In this document: piece by piece, positions 8,375 through 17,421 of the stretch
How the letters are laid out: every line of letters starts with the position of its first letter
Position numbering within the stretch: position 1 is the stretch's first letter
NCBI RefSeq assembly: GCF_013396335.1
Contig: NZ_JABWSY010000002.1
Location: 62,296 to 126,295 of the forward strand
DNA length: 64,000 bases
Direction of reading: 5' to 3'
Source: Bacillus sp. EB106-08-02-XG196
GTDB taxonomy: Bacteria > Bacillota > Bacilli > Bacillales > Cytobacillaceae
Program-made: the position numbers and the translations under genes
The notes under the pieces: generated by a model
What the model saw: only the letters and a program-made list of their open reading frames with translations
The model's database searches: none
Told to the model about the DNA's origin: nothing

Positions 8375-8983
8375 TTAAGATGACTTTTGCTTGCCCTTTT
8401 CCAAAAAATGATAATGGTTTTGAAAGTATGTACCGGCATTTTCTAGGGCGCTCCAGCTTACTAGCAGCAAAATTGTTAGAGCCGAGACATCTAGGTAAGC
8501 GATTGCCCCTATTGGGTAGGAAAATTCAAATTTACTTAGGTAAAAAGCATAGAGTATCTCTCCCTGCATAGTGCCGCTAACAATAATCAACAATCTATCT
8601 TTTAATGACTTCTGCAAAATAATGGCCAGACAGCTTAAACAAAATCCCATCATCCATTCCTTTTGAAACACAACCCAGACTGGGTCAAAAATGACAAATA
8701 AGTTAAAGGTAACGTATGAAGTGGTTACAATAAATGAACAAATAAAGGCGTATAGCAACGAACCCAGCTTTTTCTTACTTAAAATAATATAAGATAATAG
8801 CAGCAAAAATAATCCACTAGCAAAAAACTGAAAACTATCCACCGTAAAATGTACATCTGAAAGAATAATGACCACTAAAATACAAGCAGCTAATTTTGCA
8901 CGATACGGATTTTGCTTGTTCATAAAAAAAGTTATGGAAACCCAAAACAACCAAAGTATCCAATAAAACAATGAACCTTCCAT
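8375..8983 (-). CDS. yphA: Polytopic membrane protein YphA
   Basis: 202 residues, largely hydrophobic, with six or seven predicted membrane segments and short basic loops (for example NKQNPYRAK and SKKK). No catalytic or transport motif is recognised. Length and position (between der and ypzI-fni) match B. subtilis YphA, whose function is unknown. The start ATG at 8983 lies nine bases from AGGAGG; an ATG six bases earlier is too close to it. Confidence 0.7.
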   Translation of the reverse strand: MEGSLFYWILWLFWVSITFFMNKQNPYRAKLAACILVVIILSDVHFTVDSFQFFASGLFLLLLSYIILSKKKLGSLLYAFICSFIVTTSYVTFNLFVIFDPVWVVFQKEWMMGFCLSCLAIILQKSLKDRLLIIVSGTMQGEILYAFYLSKFEFSYPIGAIAYLDVSALTILLLVSWSALENAGTYFQNHYHFLEKGKQKSS

Positions 8984-9093
8984 TATCATACACCTCCTAT
9001 TATTTCCATTATCGGTTTTCTTTATGTAGTTTCATACTTCCCTGAATAATCTTTAAGCAAGAAAATCATGTTAATAGTAGGAGGTGTGGAGAA

Positions 9094-9237
9094 ATGGGAA
9101 AGGATCGACAAGAAAAAAAGTTAAAAGCAAGTGGAAAAGTTGAATCAGACCGTGACCAGGCGTTACATTATCCTGGAGCAACTAAGCTTCAAAGCCCTGA
9201 AGAAGCAAGAGGATTAAACGATAATAAGTATAGTTAA
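9094..9237 (+). CDS. ypzI: Small acidic/basic protein YpzI
   Basis: A 47-residue protein on the plus strand, opposite to its neighbours. AGGAGGTGTGGAGAA gives a strong ribosome site before the ATG. The sequence is hydrophilic (GKDRQEKKLKASGKVES, then DRDQALHYPGATKLQSPEEA) and matches the conserved YpzI family at the same place in B. subtilis. The function is unknown. It ends against fni and shares a bidirectional terminator with it. Confidence 0.8.
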   Translation: MGKDRQEKKLKASGKVESDRDQALHYPGATKLQSPEEARGLNDNKYS

Positions 9238-9241
9238 AAAA

Positions 9242-9273
9242 AATAAGCTCCCGCAAGGCTGCGGGAGCTTATT
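9242..9273. terminator. Bidirectional terminator between ypzI and fni
   Basis: AATAAGCTCCCGC (9242-9254) and GCGGGAGCTTATT (9261-9273) form a perfect 13-bp stem with a 6-nt loop. A run lies on one side and T run on the other, serving both genes. It overlaps the last bases of fni. Confidence 0.92.
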
Positions 9274-10327
9274 TTATAGTACGCTGGCTGTATGTTTTGG
9301 TATCGATTCCTCTCTGAGTTAACCAATGATGCATTTGACCAGATATCATTAATGGAGCACTTTGTAAATCTAAAATAGATTTGGCTCCTAATGCAGTCAT
9401 AATTATTTTTAATCCATGATGAAGTGATGAAATTTCTTCATTTAAAGAATCAATTCCCTCTTCAACAAGAATCTTCAAGAAATAACCCGCAAAGCCAACA
9501 GCACTCGCACCTAATGCTATTCCTTTTGCAATATCAATGCTTGAGGAAAATCCACCGGAACCAATGATTGTTAGGGGGATGGATGCATGTGCAGCTTCAG
9601 AAATAGAGATTGCTGTAGGAATTCCCCATTGATTAAAAAAGGATTTAGATTTATCACTACGCTTGTTTTCTATTTCGGCAAAGTTGGTTCCTCCGAATCC
9701 CCCGACATCTACAACAGAAACTCCCACAGATGAAAGAGATTCAACAGTTTCTTTGCACATACCAAATCCAACCTCTTTAACAATAACGGGAACGTTAACC
9801 TCTTTTACAATTTTTTCAATTCTCCTTAAAGCTCCAGAGAATTCCCGGTCTCCTTCAGGCATAGCAAGCTCCTGGATTACATTTAAATGTATCTGTAAGG
9901 CATTTGCCTCAATCATTTCAATAGCTGCATTTGCTAAATCAGGAGTTGCCTCACTTCCTAAGTTAGCAATTATAACTCCAAAAGGGTTTTCTTTTCGAAC
10001 AACCTCATATGTATATCTCTCAGATTTATCCTTCAATGCTGACATTTGTGACCCCACTGCGATTGCAAGACCTGCTTCCCTCGCTACCATTGCTAGCTGC
10101 TTGTTCAGAGAATAGGTTTTATCGCCTCCGCCGCCTGTCATTGCATTGATAAAAATTGGCGAACTTAAAGAAAGTCCGCCAACTTTTTGGTGAATAGAAA
10201 CATCCGAAACATTAATGTTTGGTAAACTTTGATGAATAAATTGAATATCATCAAATGCTGTTAATCGTTTTTGCCCTGTTTCTAGGGCATAGCGAATATG
10301 GTCCCATTTCCGTTCAGATCTTGACAC
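9269..10327 (-). CDS. fni: Type 2 isopentenyl-diphosphate isomerase (FMN-dependent)
   Basis: 352 residues. It interconverts isopentenyl and dimethylallyl diphosphate with reduced FMN. TIM-barrel features are visible: [12 protein letters not shown] near residue 62, [16 protein letters not shown] (the conserved His-Asn-Gln-Glu patch is here LNVIQE), KEVGFGM, and the FMN phosphate site GSGGFSSS. The start is GTG at 10327 with only a weak GGTGAT upstream. It follows ypfD by 12 bases, so they are likely cotranscribed. Confidence 0.93.
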   Translation of the reverse strand: MSRSERKWDHIRYALETGQKRLTAFDDIQFIHQSLPNINVSDVSIHQKVGGLSLSSPIFINAMTGGGGDKTYSLNKQLAMVAREAGLAIAVGSQMSALKDKSERYTYEVVRKENPFGVIIANLGSEATPDLANAAIEMIEANALQIHLNVIQELAMPEGDREFSGALRRIEKIVKEVNVPVIVKEVGFGMCKETVESLSSVGVSVVDVGGFGGTNFAEIENKRSDKSKSFFNQWGIPTAISISEAAHASIPLTIIGSGGFSSSIDIAKGIALGASAVGFAGYFLKILVEEGIDSLNEEISSLHHGLKIIMTALGAKSILDLQSAPLMISGQMHHWLTQRGIDTKTYSQRTIK

Positions 10328-10339
10328 TGATTATCACCA

Positions 10340-11479
10340 TTATTTTCCTAGATTCTTTAATTTATCGCCAATCATTTCACCCAGCTGGAAACCTTTAGAT
10401 TCTTCAGGAAGTTCGTAATCGAAGTTCTCATCAGCATCTTTTTCGAGGAGGTCCTTGATGCTAAGAGAGAGTCTCTGCTCTTGCTCGTTCGCATCTAGCA
10501 CTTTTACTTGTACTTCTTGTCCTTCCTTCAATACCTCATGTGGTGTACCAATATGCTTATGAGCAATTTGTGAGATATGAACAAGACCTTCAACCCCTGG
10601 GAAAACTTCAACAAAGGCACCATATGATACTAATCGTTTAACGGTCCCAGTTAATGTGCTGCCCTTTGGTGCTTTTTCAGCTACATCAGACCATGGTCCT
10701 GGCTGTGTTTCTTTGATAGATAAAGAAATTCTTTCATTATCACGATCCACATTCAAAACCTTAACTTTTACTTTTTGACCTTCTTGGACTACATCTGATG
10801 GTTTATCAATATGTTGATATGACAATTGGGATATATGAACAAGTCCATCAATACCGCCAATATCAACGAATGCACCAAAGTCTGTAATTCTTTGTACCGT
10901 ACCATCAATAACTTGTCCAGGAGTAATACTATTTAAGATATTTTTCTTGTGTTTTCCCTTCTCTTCTTCCACTACTGCACGGTGAGAAAGGATTAAACGA
11001 TTTTTTTCCTTATCAAGTTCAACAATTTTAAAAGTAAGATTCTTACCTTTATAATCTGTGAAATCTTCAACAAAATGTGCTTCTACTAAAGACGCAGGAA
11101 CAAATCCTCGTACGCCAAGATCAACGACAAGACCACCTTTTACTACATCTTTCACTTCAGTTTCAAATACTTCACCGCTATTGAAAAGTCTCTCAAGATT
11201 TACCCAAGCTTTCCCCGCATCGATTTTTCTTTTTGATAAGATAATAGCATCCTCTTCGACTTTTAGTACTTCAAGATCTAATTCATCACCTTCAGACACT
11301 ACATCAGAGGCTTTTTCAACATGAAGGCTGGAAAGCTCACTTATAGGGATAATACCGTCATGTTTACTATCCTGAATATTTACTATTACCTGTTTTTCTT
11401 CTACCTTGGTGACTTGTCCAGAGACTTTATCTCCAATGGTATAGTTTTTCACTTCTACTTGATTCATATCTTCCGACAT
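10340..11479 (-). CDS. ypfD: S1 domain RNA-binding protein (RpsA-like YpfD)
   Basis: 379 residues with four S1 domains (approximately residues 13-84, 102-167, 188-256 and 273-342), each with the G-x-V…G…G.V..S pattern. Firmicute S1 homologues are shorter than E. coli ribosomal S1 (six domains) and are not essential ribosomal proteins; the product probably assists mRNA translation or turnover. The start has AAGGAGGAATACAT. The neighbours plsC, cmk and fni are as in B. subtilis. Confidence 0.9.
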   Translation of the reverse strand: MSEDMNQVEVKNYTIGDKVSGQVTKVEEKQVIVNIQDSKHDGIIPISELSSLHVEKASDVVSEGDELDLEVLKVEEDAIILSKRKIDAGKAWVNLERLFNSGEVFETEVKDVVKGGLVVDLGVRGFVPASLVEAHFVEDFTDYKGKNLTFKIVELDKEKNRLILSHRAVVEEEKGKHKKNILNSITPGQVIDGTVQRITDFGAFVDIGGIDGLVHISQLSYQHIDKPSDVVQEGQKVKVKVLNVDRDNERISLSIKETQPGPWSDVAEKAPKGSTLTGTVKRLVSYGAFVEVFPGVEGLVHISQIAHKHIGTPHEVLKEGQEVQVKVLDANEQEQRLSLSIKDLLEKDADENFDYELPEESKGFQLGEMIGDKLKNLGK

Positions 11480-11610
11480 ATGTATTCCTCCTTAATCCAT
11501 TTACTGCATGTTAAATATATATTTTCTAATTACATGAAAAACGAGTGAATATTCTAATAAAATCTCTTTTTATTAACTTCTTACAAATAGCTTATTTTGT
11601 CAAGCAGAAC

Positions 11611-12192
11611 CTATCGGTACTCTTTTATAAGTTTATGGATTTCTGACATAATTAATTCAGTTACCTCATCTGCAGAGGCTTTCCTGCTTCTCATATCTTC
11701 CATTGCAATCGGCTTTCCGTAAACCACTTTTAATTTACCGAAACTTTTGTATGGTCCAATAATGGCGCAAGGCACCACATCAGCATCTGTTCTTAGTGCA
11801 AAAAAGCCCGCTCCCGATAACCCTTTTCCGATCTCACCTGTTTTGCTTCTGGTCCCTTCAGGAAAGAGCCCGAAAACATTTCCGTCTTTTAATACCTTTA
11901 ATCCCGCTCTTAATGCCTCTCGGTCCCCCATCCCTCTCTTTACTGGGAATGCATTACACTTTCTAACGACATTACCCAAAACAGGAACTTTAAAAATTTC
12001 TTCCTTTGCCATAAAATGGACTGGTCTAGGCGTTGAAATGCCAACGACTAAAGGATCAAAATTATGAATATGATTGGTGCATAAGAGCACTCCTCTATCT
12101 TTAGGAAAATGCTCTAGTCCAATAACCTCAATTCTGTACCACGGTTTAATAAAACCAGCGACAACCGATCTAGCAAACGTATAAAACGTCAC
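11611..12192 (-). CDS. plsC: 1-acyl-sn-glycerol-3-phosphate acyltransferase
   Basis: 193 residues. It makes phosphatidic acid from lysophosphatidic acid at the membrane. The acyltransferase motifs are intact: NHIHNFD (NHx4D, residues 41-47), the KRG-containing block II, and FPEGTRS near residue 115. There is a hydrophobic N-terminus and no signal cleavage site. The start lies two bases after the cmk stop, so cmk-plsC is an operon. Confidence 0.93.
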   Translation of the reverse strand: MTFYTFARSVVAGFIKPWYRIEVIGLEHFPKDRGVLLCTNHIHNFDPLVVGISTPRPVHFMAKEEIFKVPVLGNVVRKCNAFPVKRGMGDREALRAGLKVLKDGNVFGLFPEGTRSKTGEIGKGLSGAGFFALRTDADVVPCAIIGPYKSFGKLKVVYGKPIAMEDMRSRKASADEVTELIMSEIHKLIKEYR

Positions 12193-12194
12193 AC

Positions 12195-12869
12195 TTATCC
12201 AACCCTTTCATGCACGAGGGCCATTATTTTTTCTACTACTTCAGGAATAACCAAGGATGTTGTGTCAATTTCAATTGCATCGTCTGCTTTTTTTAATGGT
12301 GCAAACTCTCGTTCAGAATCTATTTTATCACGACGGGCAATTTCTTCCTTTAACTGTTCCAGATTAGAAGGATAGCCTTTTTGGAGATTTTCCGTATGGC
12401 GTCTAGCTGCTCTTTCTTCAACACTCGCAAGCAAGAAAATCTTAATCTCCGCATTTGGAAGCACATGGGTCCCTATATCTCTACCATCCATCACAACCCC
12501 ACCATTTACTGCAAAGGATTGTTGCATTCTCACCATTTCTTCACGAACCCTTTGGTGCGTAGCTACCAGAGAAACAGAATTTGTTACTTCTGATGTTCGA
12601 ATAGCTTCTGTTACTTCTTGCCCATCAAGAAACACCATTTGTCCATTTGGGGATGGATAAAGTTCTAGCTTTGTTGCTAGGAAAGTGTTTAATAAACTGT
12701 TTTCATCTTCTAAATTAATGTTATTAGCCAATGCTTTGTAAGTCAAAGCGCGATACATAGCACCTGTATCTATATATATGTAGGATAAATTTTCTGCAAC
12801 AACTTTTGCTACTGTACTCTTGCCGGCTGCAGCAGGGCCGTCAATGGCAATTGATATTTTGTTTTCCAT
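12195..12869 (-). CDS. cmk: Cytidylate kinase
   Basis: 224 residues from the chosen start. It phosphorylates CMP and dCMP. The P-loop GPAAAGKST is at residues 10-18, DTGAMYRA follows, and the late motifs [11 protein letters not shown] and RR (ERAARRH) are present. The ATG at 12869 has AGGAGG five bases upstream; the frame extends seven codons further, over that site. In B. subtilis cmk lies beside ypfD, as here with plsC between. Confidence 0.96.
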   Translation of the reverse strand: MENKISIAIDGPAAAGKSTVAKVVAENLSYIYIDTGAMYRALTYKALANNINLEDENSLLNTFLATKLELYPSPNGQMVFLDGQEVTEAIRTSEVTNSVSLVATHQRVREEMVRMQQSFAVNGGVVMDGRDIGTHVLPNAEIKIFLLASVEERAARRHTENLQKGYPSNLEQLKEEIARRDKIDSEREFAPLKKADDAIEIDTTSLVIPEVVEKIMALVHERVG

Positions 12870-13009
12870 AAATCCTCCTAAGTCATTCATTCATGATCGT
12901 CTCGTAGACCTATATTTTTATTTTACCATAAGAAAGGTGGAAGCCTCTTTTTTTAAACATTTTTATATTTAAATTTCTTATTACTTTTCCCATTTTAAGA
13001 ATAAAAAAA

Positions 13010-13028
13010 AAAGCAGGAATTCTGCTTT
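13010..13028 (-). terminator. Terminator after ypfB
   Basis: AAAGCAG and CTGCTTT form a 7-bp stem with loop GAATT. Ten A at 13003-13012 give the U run. It overlaps nothing but the end of the small ypfB gene. Confidence 0.85.
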
Positions 13029-13029
13029 G

Positions 13030-13209
13030 TTAATTACCGTTAAAGGTTTGTAATATCTCAGTAAATGTATTTTCATTTACTCCCTCATATTTTGTTAACT
13101 GTTCTAACTGTGGAAAAATATCTAACTGATGTAAGAATAGCTGCGCTAGAAAAAGAAAGATAAATTGGATAATAACTACCTTTATTAATATTCTTTCTAC
13201 TATTTTCAT
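13030..13209 (-). CDS. ypfB: Small membrane protein YpfB (DUF5359-like)
   Basis: A 59-residue protein. It has one hydrophobic segment (about residues 8-26, VVIIQFIFLFLAQLFL) followed by a hydrophilic tail. ATG at 13209 is preceded by TTGGAGTGATGGT, and the stop is followed by a good terminator. Position between ypeB and cmk matches B. subtilis ypfB; the family name is assigned from position and appearance. Function unknown. Confidence 0.65.
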   Translation of the reverse strand: MKIVERILIKVVIIQFIFLFLAQLFLHQLDIFPQLEQLTKYEGVNENTFTEILQTFNGN

Positions 13210-13273
13210 ACCATCACTCCAATTACCAATTACTACTATTATTGGAGTGATAGTATGGTTTTATTCTAAAAAC

Positions 13274-14623
13274 TTAAATTACTTCGTCGTAGACTTCCTC
13301 AGCGTTCTTTAATTTTTCTACTTCTTCTTCGGTACCATCTTTGGCATTAATGAAAATTCGATAGGTATCATCATCAATCGTTCCTAAGAATTCATAACAC
13401 AGTACTTCCTTGTTTAGATCATTCACGATAATCGCTTGTCTCTCTTCCATCACTTTAAAGTTAGGATTTACTTTCGCGCGAGCTTGCTCACTGGTTAGCA
13501 CTGGTTTTTCTACTTCCCTAGTTTGGAAGGATTTTAAATATTCCTCTGCTGTGAAGCCAATGATATTTCCATTATCAAGTGCTACCTCAACCTTAATGGC
13601 CTCAGGGTAAATTCTAATATTGTTCTCACTCGTAACAAAATTAAAGACGCCTGTGTTATCATATTGCATACTCTCAAACAACTCTAGATTTTTATAACCA
13701 TTATCTTTTAGAAAGGCTGCTGCCTTAAGATTTGCATCATTTAAGCTAATCTTCTGTGTTTCTACTTCTCGGTGATTAATAAACCAGATTGGATATCCTG
13801 CTTTTTTCGTGATATCCATACTGCCCTCTTGACCAGTTTTCTTATTTTTTATTGATACACTATAAAAACCATAATCTGAGCCCTTACCACTCTCTGTGAC
13901 TTTTACTTCTGAATTCCCATCAAATTTCATATATTTTTTTGCAATACTGATCGCTTCTTTTTCAGAAATGGTTTTTCCTTTAATTTTCTTAAAATTATCA
14001 TCTTTCTGCTGCATGTTTGTAAAGCTAGGGCCAAAATCGCTCTCATCATAGCCGGAAACCGTTTTTTCGACTGTTTTAAACCCATCAATAATCGTATTGT
14101 CGGTTTTTTCTTTTCCTGAAGCTAACGCCAGTTCAACATCCATCCAGCGTAGATTGTTTTCCAATACCATATGCTGTACTTTACGAAGCTCATTTTGAAT
14201 TTCACCAGATTGCTTGTATAAAACCTTTAATGTTTCATACTCCTCTTCTGATAATGGTTCTTTATCTAAATCTCTTACTGCTGTTTGATAACTAAACTTT
14301 CCAATTTGAGCCAAGAATTCCTCCGTTTTATTGAACGGGAGCAATGTTAACGGAAGTTGACCGACATCACTATGGGCTTCCGAAGTTAATCGCCAAACCT
14401 CTACTAATGAAGGTGACAAGGAATATCTTGAGTTCATTGCAAGAGTTGTTCCAATCTTATCGTGAAGTAAATCCATCTCAAAGGTAAGATCGTGAAAGGC
14501 ACGTTGATAATTATTTTCAGCATTGATTAAAATTGCGTTTTTCTCGCGATGTTCTTGATAACCCCAGTAGGCAGTACCTGCAACACCTACCGCTAGAACA
14601 CCTATAATTATTCCTCTTATCAT
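13274..14623 (-). CDS. ypeB: Germination protein YpeB
   Basis: 449 residues from ATG 14623, which has AGAGGGGTG upstream; the frame runs 44 codons further upstream, over the end of sleB. A single N-terminal membrane anchor (about residues 3-21) is followed by a long N-terminal domain and C-terminal PepSY-type repeats (the segments starting ISEKEAISIAKKYM and ISLNDANLKAAAFL). YpeB localises and stabilises SleB in the spore. It starts 14 bases after the sleB stop, so sleB-ypeB is a forespore operon. Sigma-G control is known in B. subtilis, but I saw no firm promoter here. Confidence 0.95.
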   Translation of the reverse strand: MIRGIIIGVLAVGVAGTAYWGYQEHREKNAILINAENNYQRAFHDLTFEMDLLHDKIGTTLAMNSRYSLSPSLVEVWRLTSEAHSDVGQLPLTLLPFNKTEEFLAQIGKFSYQTAVRDLDKEPLSEEEYETLKVLYKQSGEIQNELRKVQHMVLENNLRWMDVELALASGKEKTDNTIIDGFKTVEKTVSGYDESDFGPSFTNMQQKDDNFKKIKGKTISEKEAISIAKKYMKFDGNSEVKVTESGKGSDYGFYSVSIKNKKTGQEGSMDITKKAGYPIWFINHREVETQKISLNDANLKAAAFLKDNGYKNLELFESMQYDNTGVFNFVTSENNIRIYPEAIKVEVALDNGNIIGFTAEEYLKSFQTREVEKPVLTSEQARAKVNPNFKVMEERQAIIVNDLNKEVLCYEFLGTIDDDTYRIFINAKDGTEEEVEKLKNAEEVYDEVI

Positions 14624-14636
14624 CCTTTTCACCCCT

Positions 14637-15560
14637 CTATTCGCAAAATATATGTTTCCCAATTCGTTTAATTTGTGGTCTTGACCAAATCCACTTACTT
14701 GTAGCTGTGACCGGATTAAAATAATATAGGGCTTCCCCAGTTGGATCAATGCCATTTATTGCATCTAGTACTGCTTTTTTAGCTTGTTCGTTTGGTGTCA
14801 GCCAAATTTGTCCATCCGCAACGGCGGTAAATGCACCCGGTTCAAAAATAACTCCTGAAACAGTGTTTGGAAAGGATGCGCTATTAACACGATTTAGGAT
14901 AACGGCAGCTACTGCAACTTGTCCTGTATATGGTTCACCTCTGGCTTCCCCATACACAGCATTCGCCATTAATTGGATATCGTTACTTGAGAAACCACCT
15001 GGCGTATTCGCTGCCGTTGGTTTTTTGGGTGGAGCTTTTGGTTCAGCAGGCTTTGGTGCAGCCTGTTTAGGATTAGCCGTATTAGCTGGTGCTTTCGGTT
15101 GAGCATTTGGTTGTTCTTTTGGTTGAGCGTTTGGTTGTGTTTTCGGTTGTGCTTTAGGGTTTGGTGCACTCTGCTTTTTTTGGTCCACTCCACCATAATG
15201 AGTAAATTTATTACCTTTGTTGATTTGTTCCTTTACAAACTGCTTATTATATTTGCTTGCTTTAGCTAATTTTGCCTTTGTCTCTGTACCTGCAAGGCCA
15301 TCAATTGGCAATCCAAACTCATATTGGAAATTTCTTAGTGCCCAATAGGTGCTCCACCCGAACACACCATCAATTTTCCTATTGTAAAAGCCCAAATACT
15401 GAAGTCTAGATTGAAGCTCGATGACATCATCTCCAACAGCACCTTGTTGAATAACCTGGTTAGAGAATGCATATGCCCTGTCGTCCTCTAGAAACGTAAA
15501 TGGCACCATACAAAGGGAGATTAAGAGTGGAAAAATAAATTTAACAATTTTCTTCTTCAT
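14637..15560 (-). CDS. sleB: Spore cortex-lytic enzyme SleB
   Basis: 307 residues. It carries a signal segment (MKKKIVKFIFPLLISLCMV), a peptidoglycan-binding domain (about 35-100, GAVGDDVIELQSRLQYLGFY), a long Pro/Gln/Lys/Asn/Ala-rich linker (about 125-185), and a C-terminal hydrolase domain. The catalytic Glu lies in VYGEARGEP. SleB is a lytic transglycosylase that degrades cortex with muramic-delta-lactam. The linker is unusually long and repetitive. The start ATG at 15560 has only a weak ribosome site (GGGGGTT). Confidence 0.95.
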   Translation of the reverse strand: MKKKIVKFIFPLLISLCMVPFTFLEDDRAYAFSNQVIQQGAVGDDVIELQSRLQYLGFYNRKIDGVFGWSTYWALRNFQYEFGLPIDGLAGTETKAKLAKASKYNKQFVKEQINKGNKFTHYGGVDQKKQSAPNPKAQPKTQPNAQPKEQPNAQPKAPANTANPKQAAPKPAEPKAPPKKPTAANTPGGFSSNDIQLMANAVYGEARGEPYTGQVAVAAVILNRVNSASFPNTVSGVIFEPGAFTAVADGQIWLTPNEQAKKAVLDAINGIDPTGEALYYFNPVTATSKWIWSRPQIKRIGKHIFCE

Positions 15561-15641
15561 GGTAAAGTAACCCCCAGTTGTAAATCTTTTTAGATGTAAG
15601 CCTATTTTTTGTTTTAATGGCAAATTTATTCAAAAAAAAAC

Positions 15642-15662
15642 CCCTTCATTTAGAATGAAGGG
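15642..15662 (-). terminator. Terminator after prsW
   Basis: CCCTTCATT (15642-15650) and AATGAAGGG (15654-15662) form a perfect 9-bp stem with a TAG loop. The nine-A run at 15632-15640 gives the U tract for the minus strand. Confidence 0.9.
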
Positions 15663-15671
15663 AATTTCTCT

Positions 15672-16361
15672 TTAAGAATGAAAGGAATTTTGTGCTGAAT
15701 ATTGTTTTTTCTTATGGTTTGTCGTTAATATTTTCGCCATTTTAACCTTTCTTAAGCCAAACCACCAAAGGAAGATCATGAAAGGTAAAATAATATATAG
15801 CCAGTTTTCTTGTGAAATTAAAATATAATCATAAGAACCATGCAGGATGAACGGTAAAAGTAATGATATTAATACCCACTTTGTTTTTTTGCCTTCAGTA
15901 AATTTTGCTTTTCCAATGTAAAATCCCATAATGACTCCGAATAAGGCATGACTTGAGACAGGGAGCAAGGCTCTTGCCATTGCATGTTCAATTCCATTAG
16001 CAACTAAATAAAATATATTTTCAACAGTGGCAAAACCAAGAGAAACAGCCACGCCATATACAATCCCATCAAACGGTTCATCAAATTCAACATGCTGGTA
16101 AATCGCATAGAACAGGATAAACCATTTAAAAAACTCTTCTAGCAGACTCGAGGAAAGGAATGCATCAATAAATCCAGATTTAATAATATTCTCCGTATGA
16201 AGCACATGCTGAATAAACATGATTGGAAACACCAGAAGAGCACCATACATGAAGGTCCTAAAAACGACGGAAATTGGCTCTGACTCATATTCATCTTTTA
16301 AATAAAAATAACTCAGCAAGGCCAGACCAGGGGCGATGCCGGCTGATAATATTCCCAGCAT
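15672..16361 (-). CDS. prsW: Intramembrane protease PrsW
   Basis: 229 residues, with about seven membrane segments. Family signatures are present: [21 protein letters not shown] at the N-terminus, [12 protein letters not shown] (the EExxK catalytic pair) near residue 73, and [20 protein letters not shown]. In B. subtilis, PrsW begins cleavage of the anti-sigma factor RsiW and so activates sigma-W. Neither sigW nor rsiW is in this window. It stands alone between ansA and sleB, with its own terminator. Confidence 0.94.
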   Translation of the reverse strand: MLGILSAGIAPGLALLSYFYLKDEYESEPISVVFRTFMYGALLVFPIMFIQHVLHTENIIKSGFIDAFLSSSLLEEFFKWFILFYAIYQHVEFDEPFDGIVYGVAVSLGFATVENIFYLVANGIEHAMARALLPVSSHALFGVIMGFYIGKAKFTEGKKTKWVLISLLLPFILHGSYDYILISQENWLYIILPFMIFLWWFGLRKVKMAKILTTNHKKKQYSAQNSFHS

Positions 16362-16455
16362 GGATAGTCCTCATTTCAAATAATTCGTTAACTTAATCCT
16401 AACATGATATTGTCATTAATTGAATCAAAGATTATATCCATTTTCGATTTGTCTA

Positions 16456-17412
16456 TTAAAAGTTTATTTTCTCTATTCCGCTTGCAAGTGCAACCGCTAA
16501 TTTAATTCTTGCTTTTTTGGAGTCATTATCACTTCCAAGGATTACACCCTTATTGTATAAATCATACGCACTGCCTTTATAATCATAAGTGGTATACACA
16601 GAACCTTCTTCAGCACTCGTTGTAATCACCATGACAATTCCTTCTGAAAGAGATTTTTCTATTTCCACCATCATTTGAGGAGCTACTTGACCTCGTCCCA
16701 CACCTTCAAGGATAATCCCTCTGACTCCGGATTCTCTGGCAGCCTTAATAAATTTCCCATCAGCTCCAATATAACATTTTATAATTTCGACTTGTGGAAT
16801 AGGTGACTGAATAGCAAAATATTCACGCTTAATTGGCTTTTGGAAAATATGGACTACATCATTATCAATAATACCCAGGTACCCGAATCCAAAGACGTTA
16901 AATCCCTGGATATTGGAGGCATGCTCTTTTTTCACATATCGGGCAGCGAATATTCGTTCATTGAACACGACAACAGCACCAGCATTCCGTAAATCCTCTG
17001 AACAGGCTGAATATATAGCATGTCTTAGGTTTATAAAGACATCACTTCCTAAGTCTTCAGGAGACCGCTGCGACCCTGTAATGACAACTGGACGCGGATC
17101 CAATATGGTTAAATCAAGAAAGTAAGCTGTTTCTTCAAGTGTGTCTGTTCCATGCGTTACCACTACACCGGAAACCTTATCGTCCTCATAATATTGTTTG
17201 ATTTTATTCTTTAAAACCACTAAATCATCAAACGTAATATGTATGCTTGCCTTTTGAAATACGGATTCGACAACCACCTCAATATCCTTCGGCAGATTAC
17301 ACATCGCTGCCAGCTCTTCACCCGTTAGCTCCCCAGAAGCTAATTTACCTGAATCTTTGTTGGGTTTACTGGCAATTGTTCCGCCAGTTGTTAACAAAAC
17401 AACCTTTTTCAT
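16456..17412 (-). CDS. ansA: L-asparaginase
   Basis: 318 residues. It hydrolyses asparagine to aspartate and ammonia. The two catalytic Thr motifs are visible: LLTTGGTIASKPN (residues 6-18) and VVTHGTDTLEETAYFLD (near 85), with Lys in the later KPIK region. There is no signal peptide, suggesting a cytoplasmic form. It begins nine bases from the ypdA stop, so ypdA-ansA are probably cotranscribed. In B. subtilis ansA sits elsewhere, so this position differs. Confidence 0.9.
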   Translation of the reverse strand: MKKVVLLTTGGTIASKPNKDSGKLASGELTGEELAAMCNLPKDIEVVVESVFQKASIHITFDDLVVLKNKIKQYYEDDKVSGVVVTHGTDTLEETAYFLDLTILDPRPVVITGSQRSPEDLGSDVFINLRHAIYSACSEDLRNAGAVVVFNERIFAARYVKKEHASNIQGFNVFGFGYLGIIDNDVVHIFQKPIKREYFAIQSPIPQVEIIKCYIGADGKFIKAARESGVRGIILEGVGRGQVAPQMMVEIEKSLSEGIVMVITTSAEEGSVYTTYDYKGSAYDLYNKGVILGSDNDSKKARIKLAVALASGIEKINF

Positions 17413-17421
17413 ATATTATTT

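Noticed and set aside
8314..8571. Plus-strand ORF of 85 codons
   Set aside because: It covers the dispersed repeat and the antisense of yphA, with no family match or ribosome site.
9663..10115. Plus-strand ORF of 150 codons
   Set aside because: Antisense shadow of fni, with Ser/Thr-rich composition typical of such frames.
14749..15102. Plus-strand ORF of 117 codons opposite sleB
   Set aside because: Produced by the repetitive linker composition of sleB in antisense.
14969..15196. Minus-strand ORF of 75 codons, Asn/Gln-rich
   Set aside because: Alternative frame of the repetitive sleB linker.
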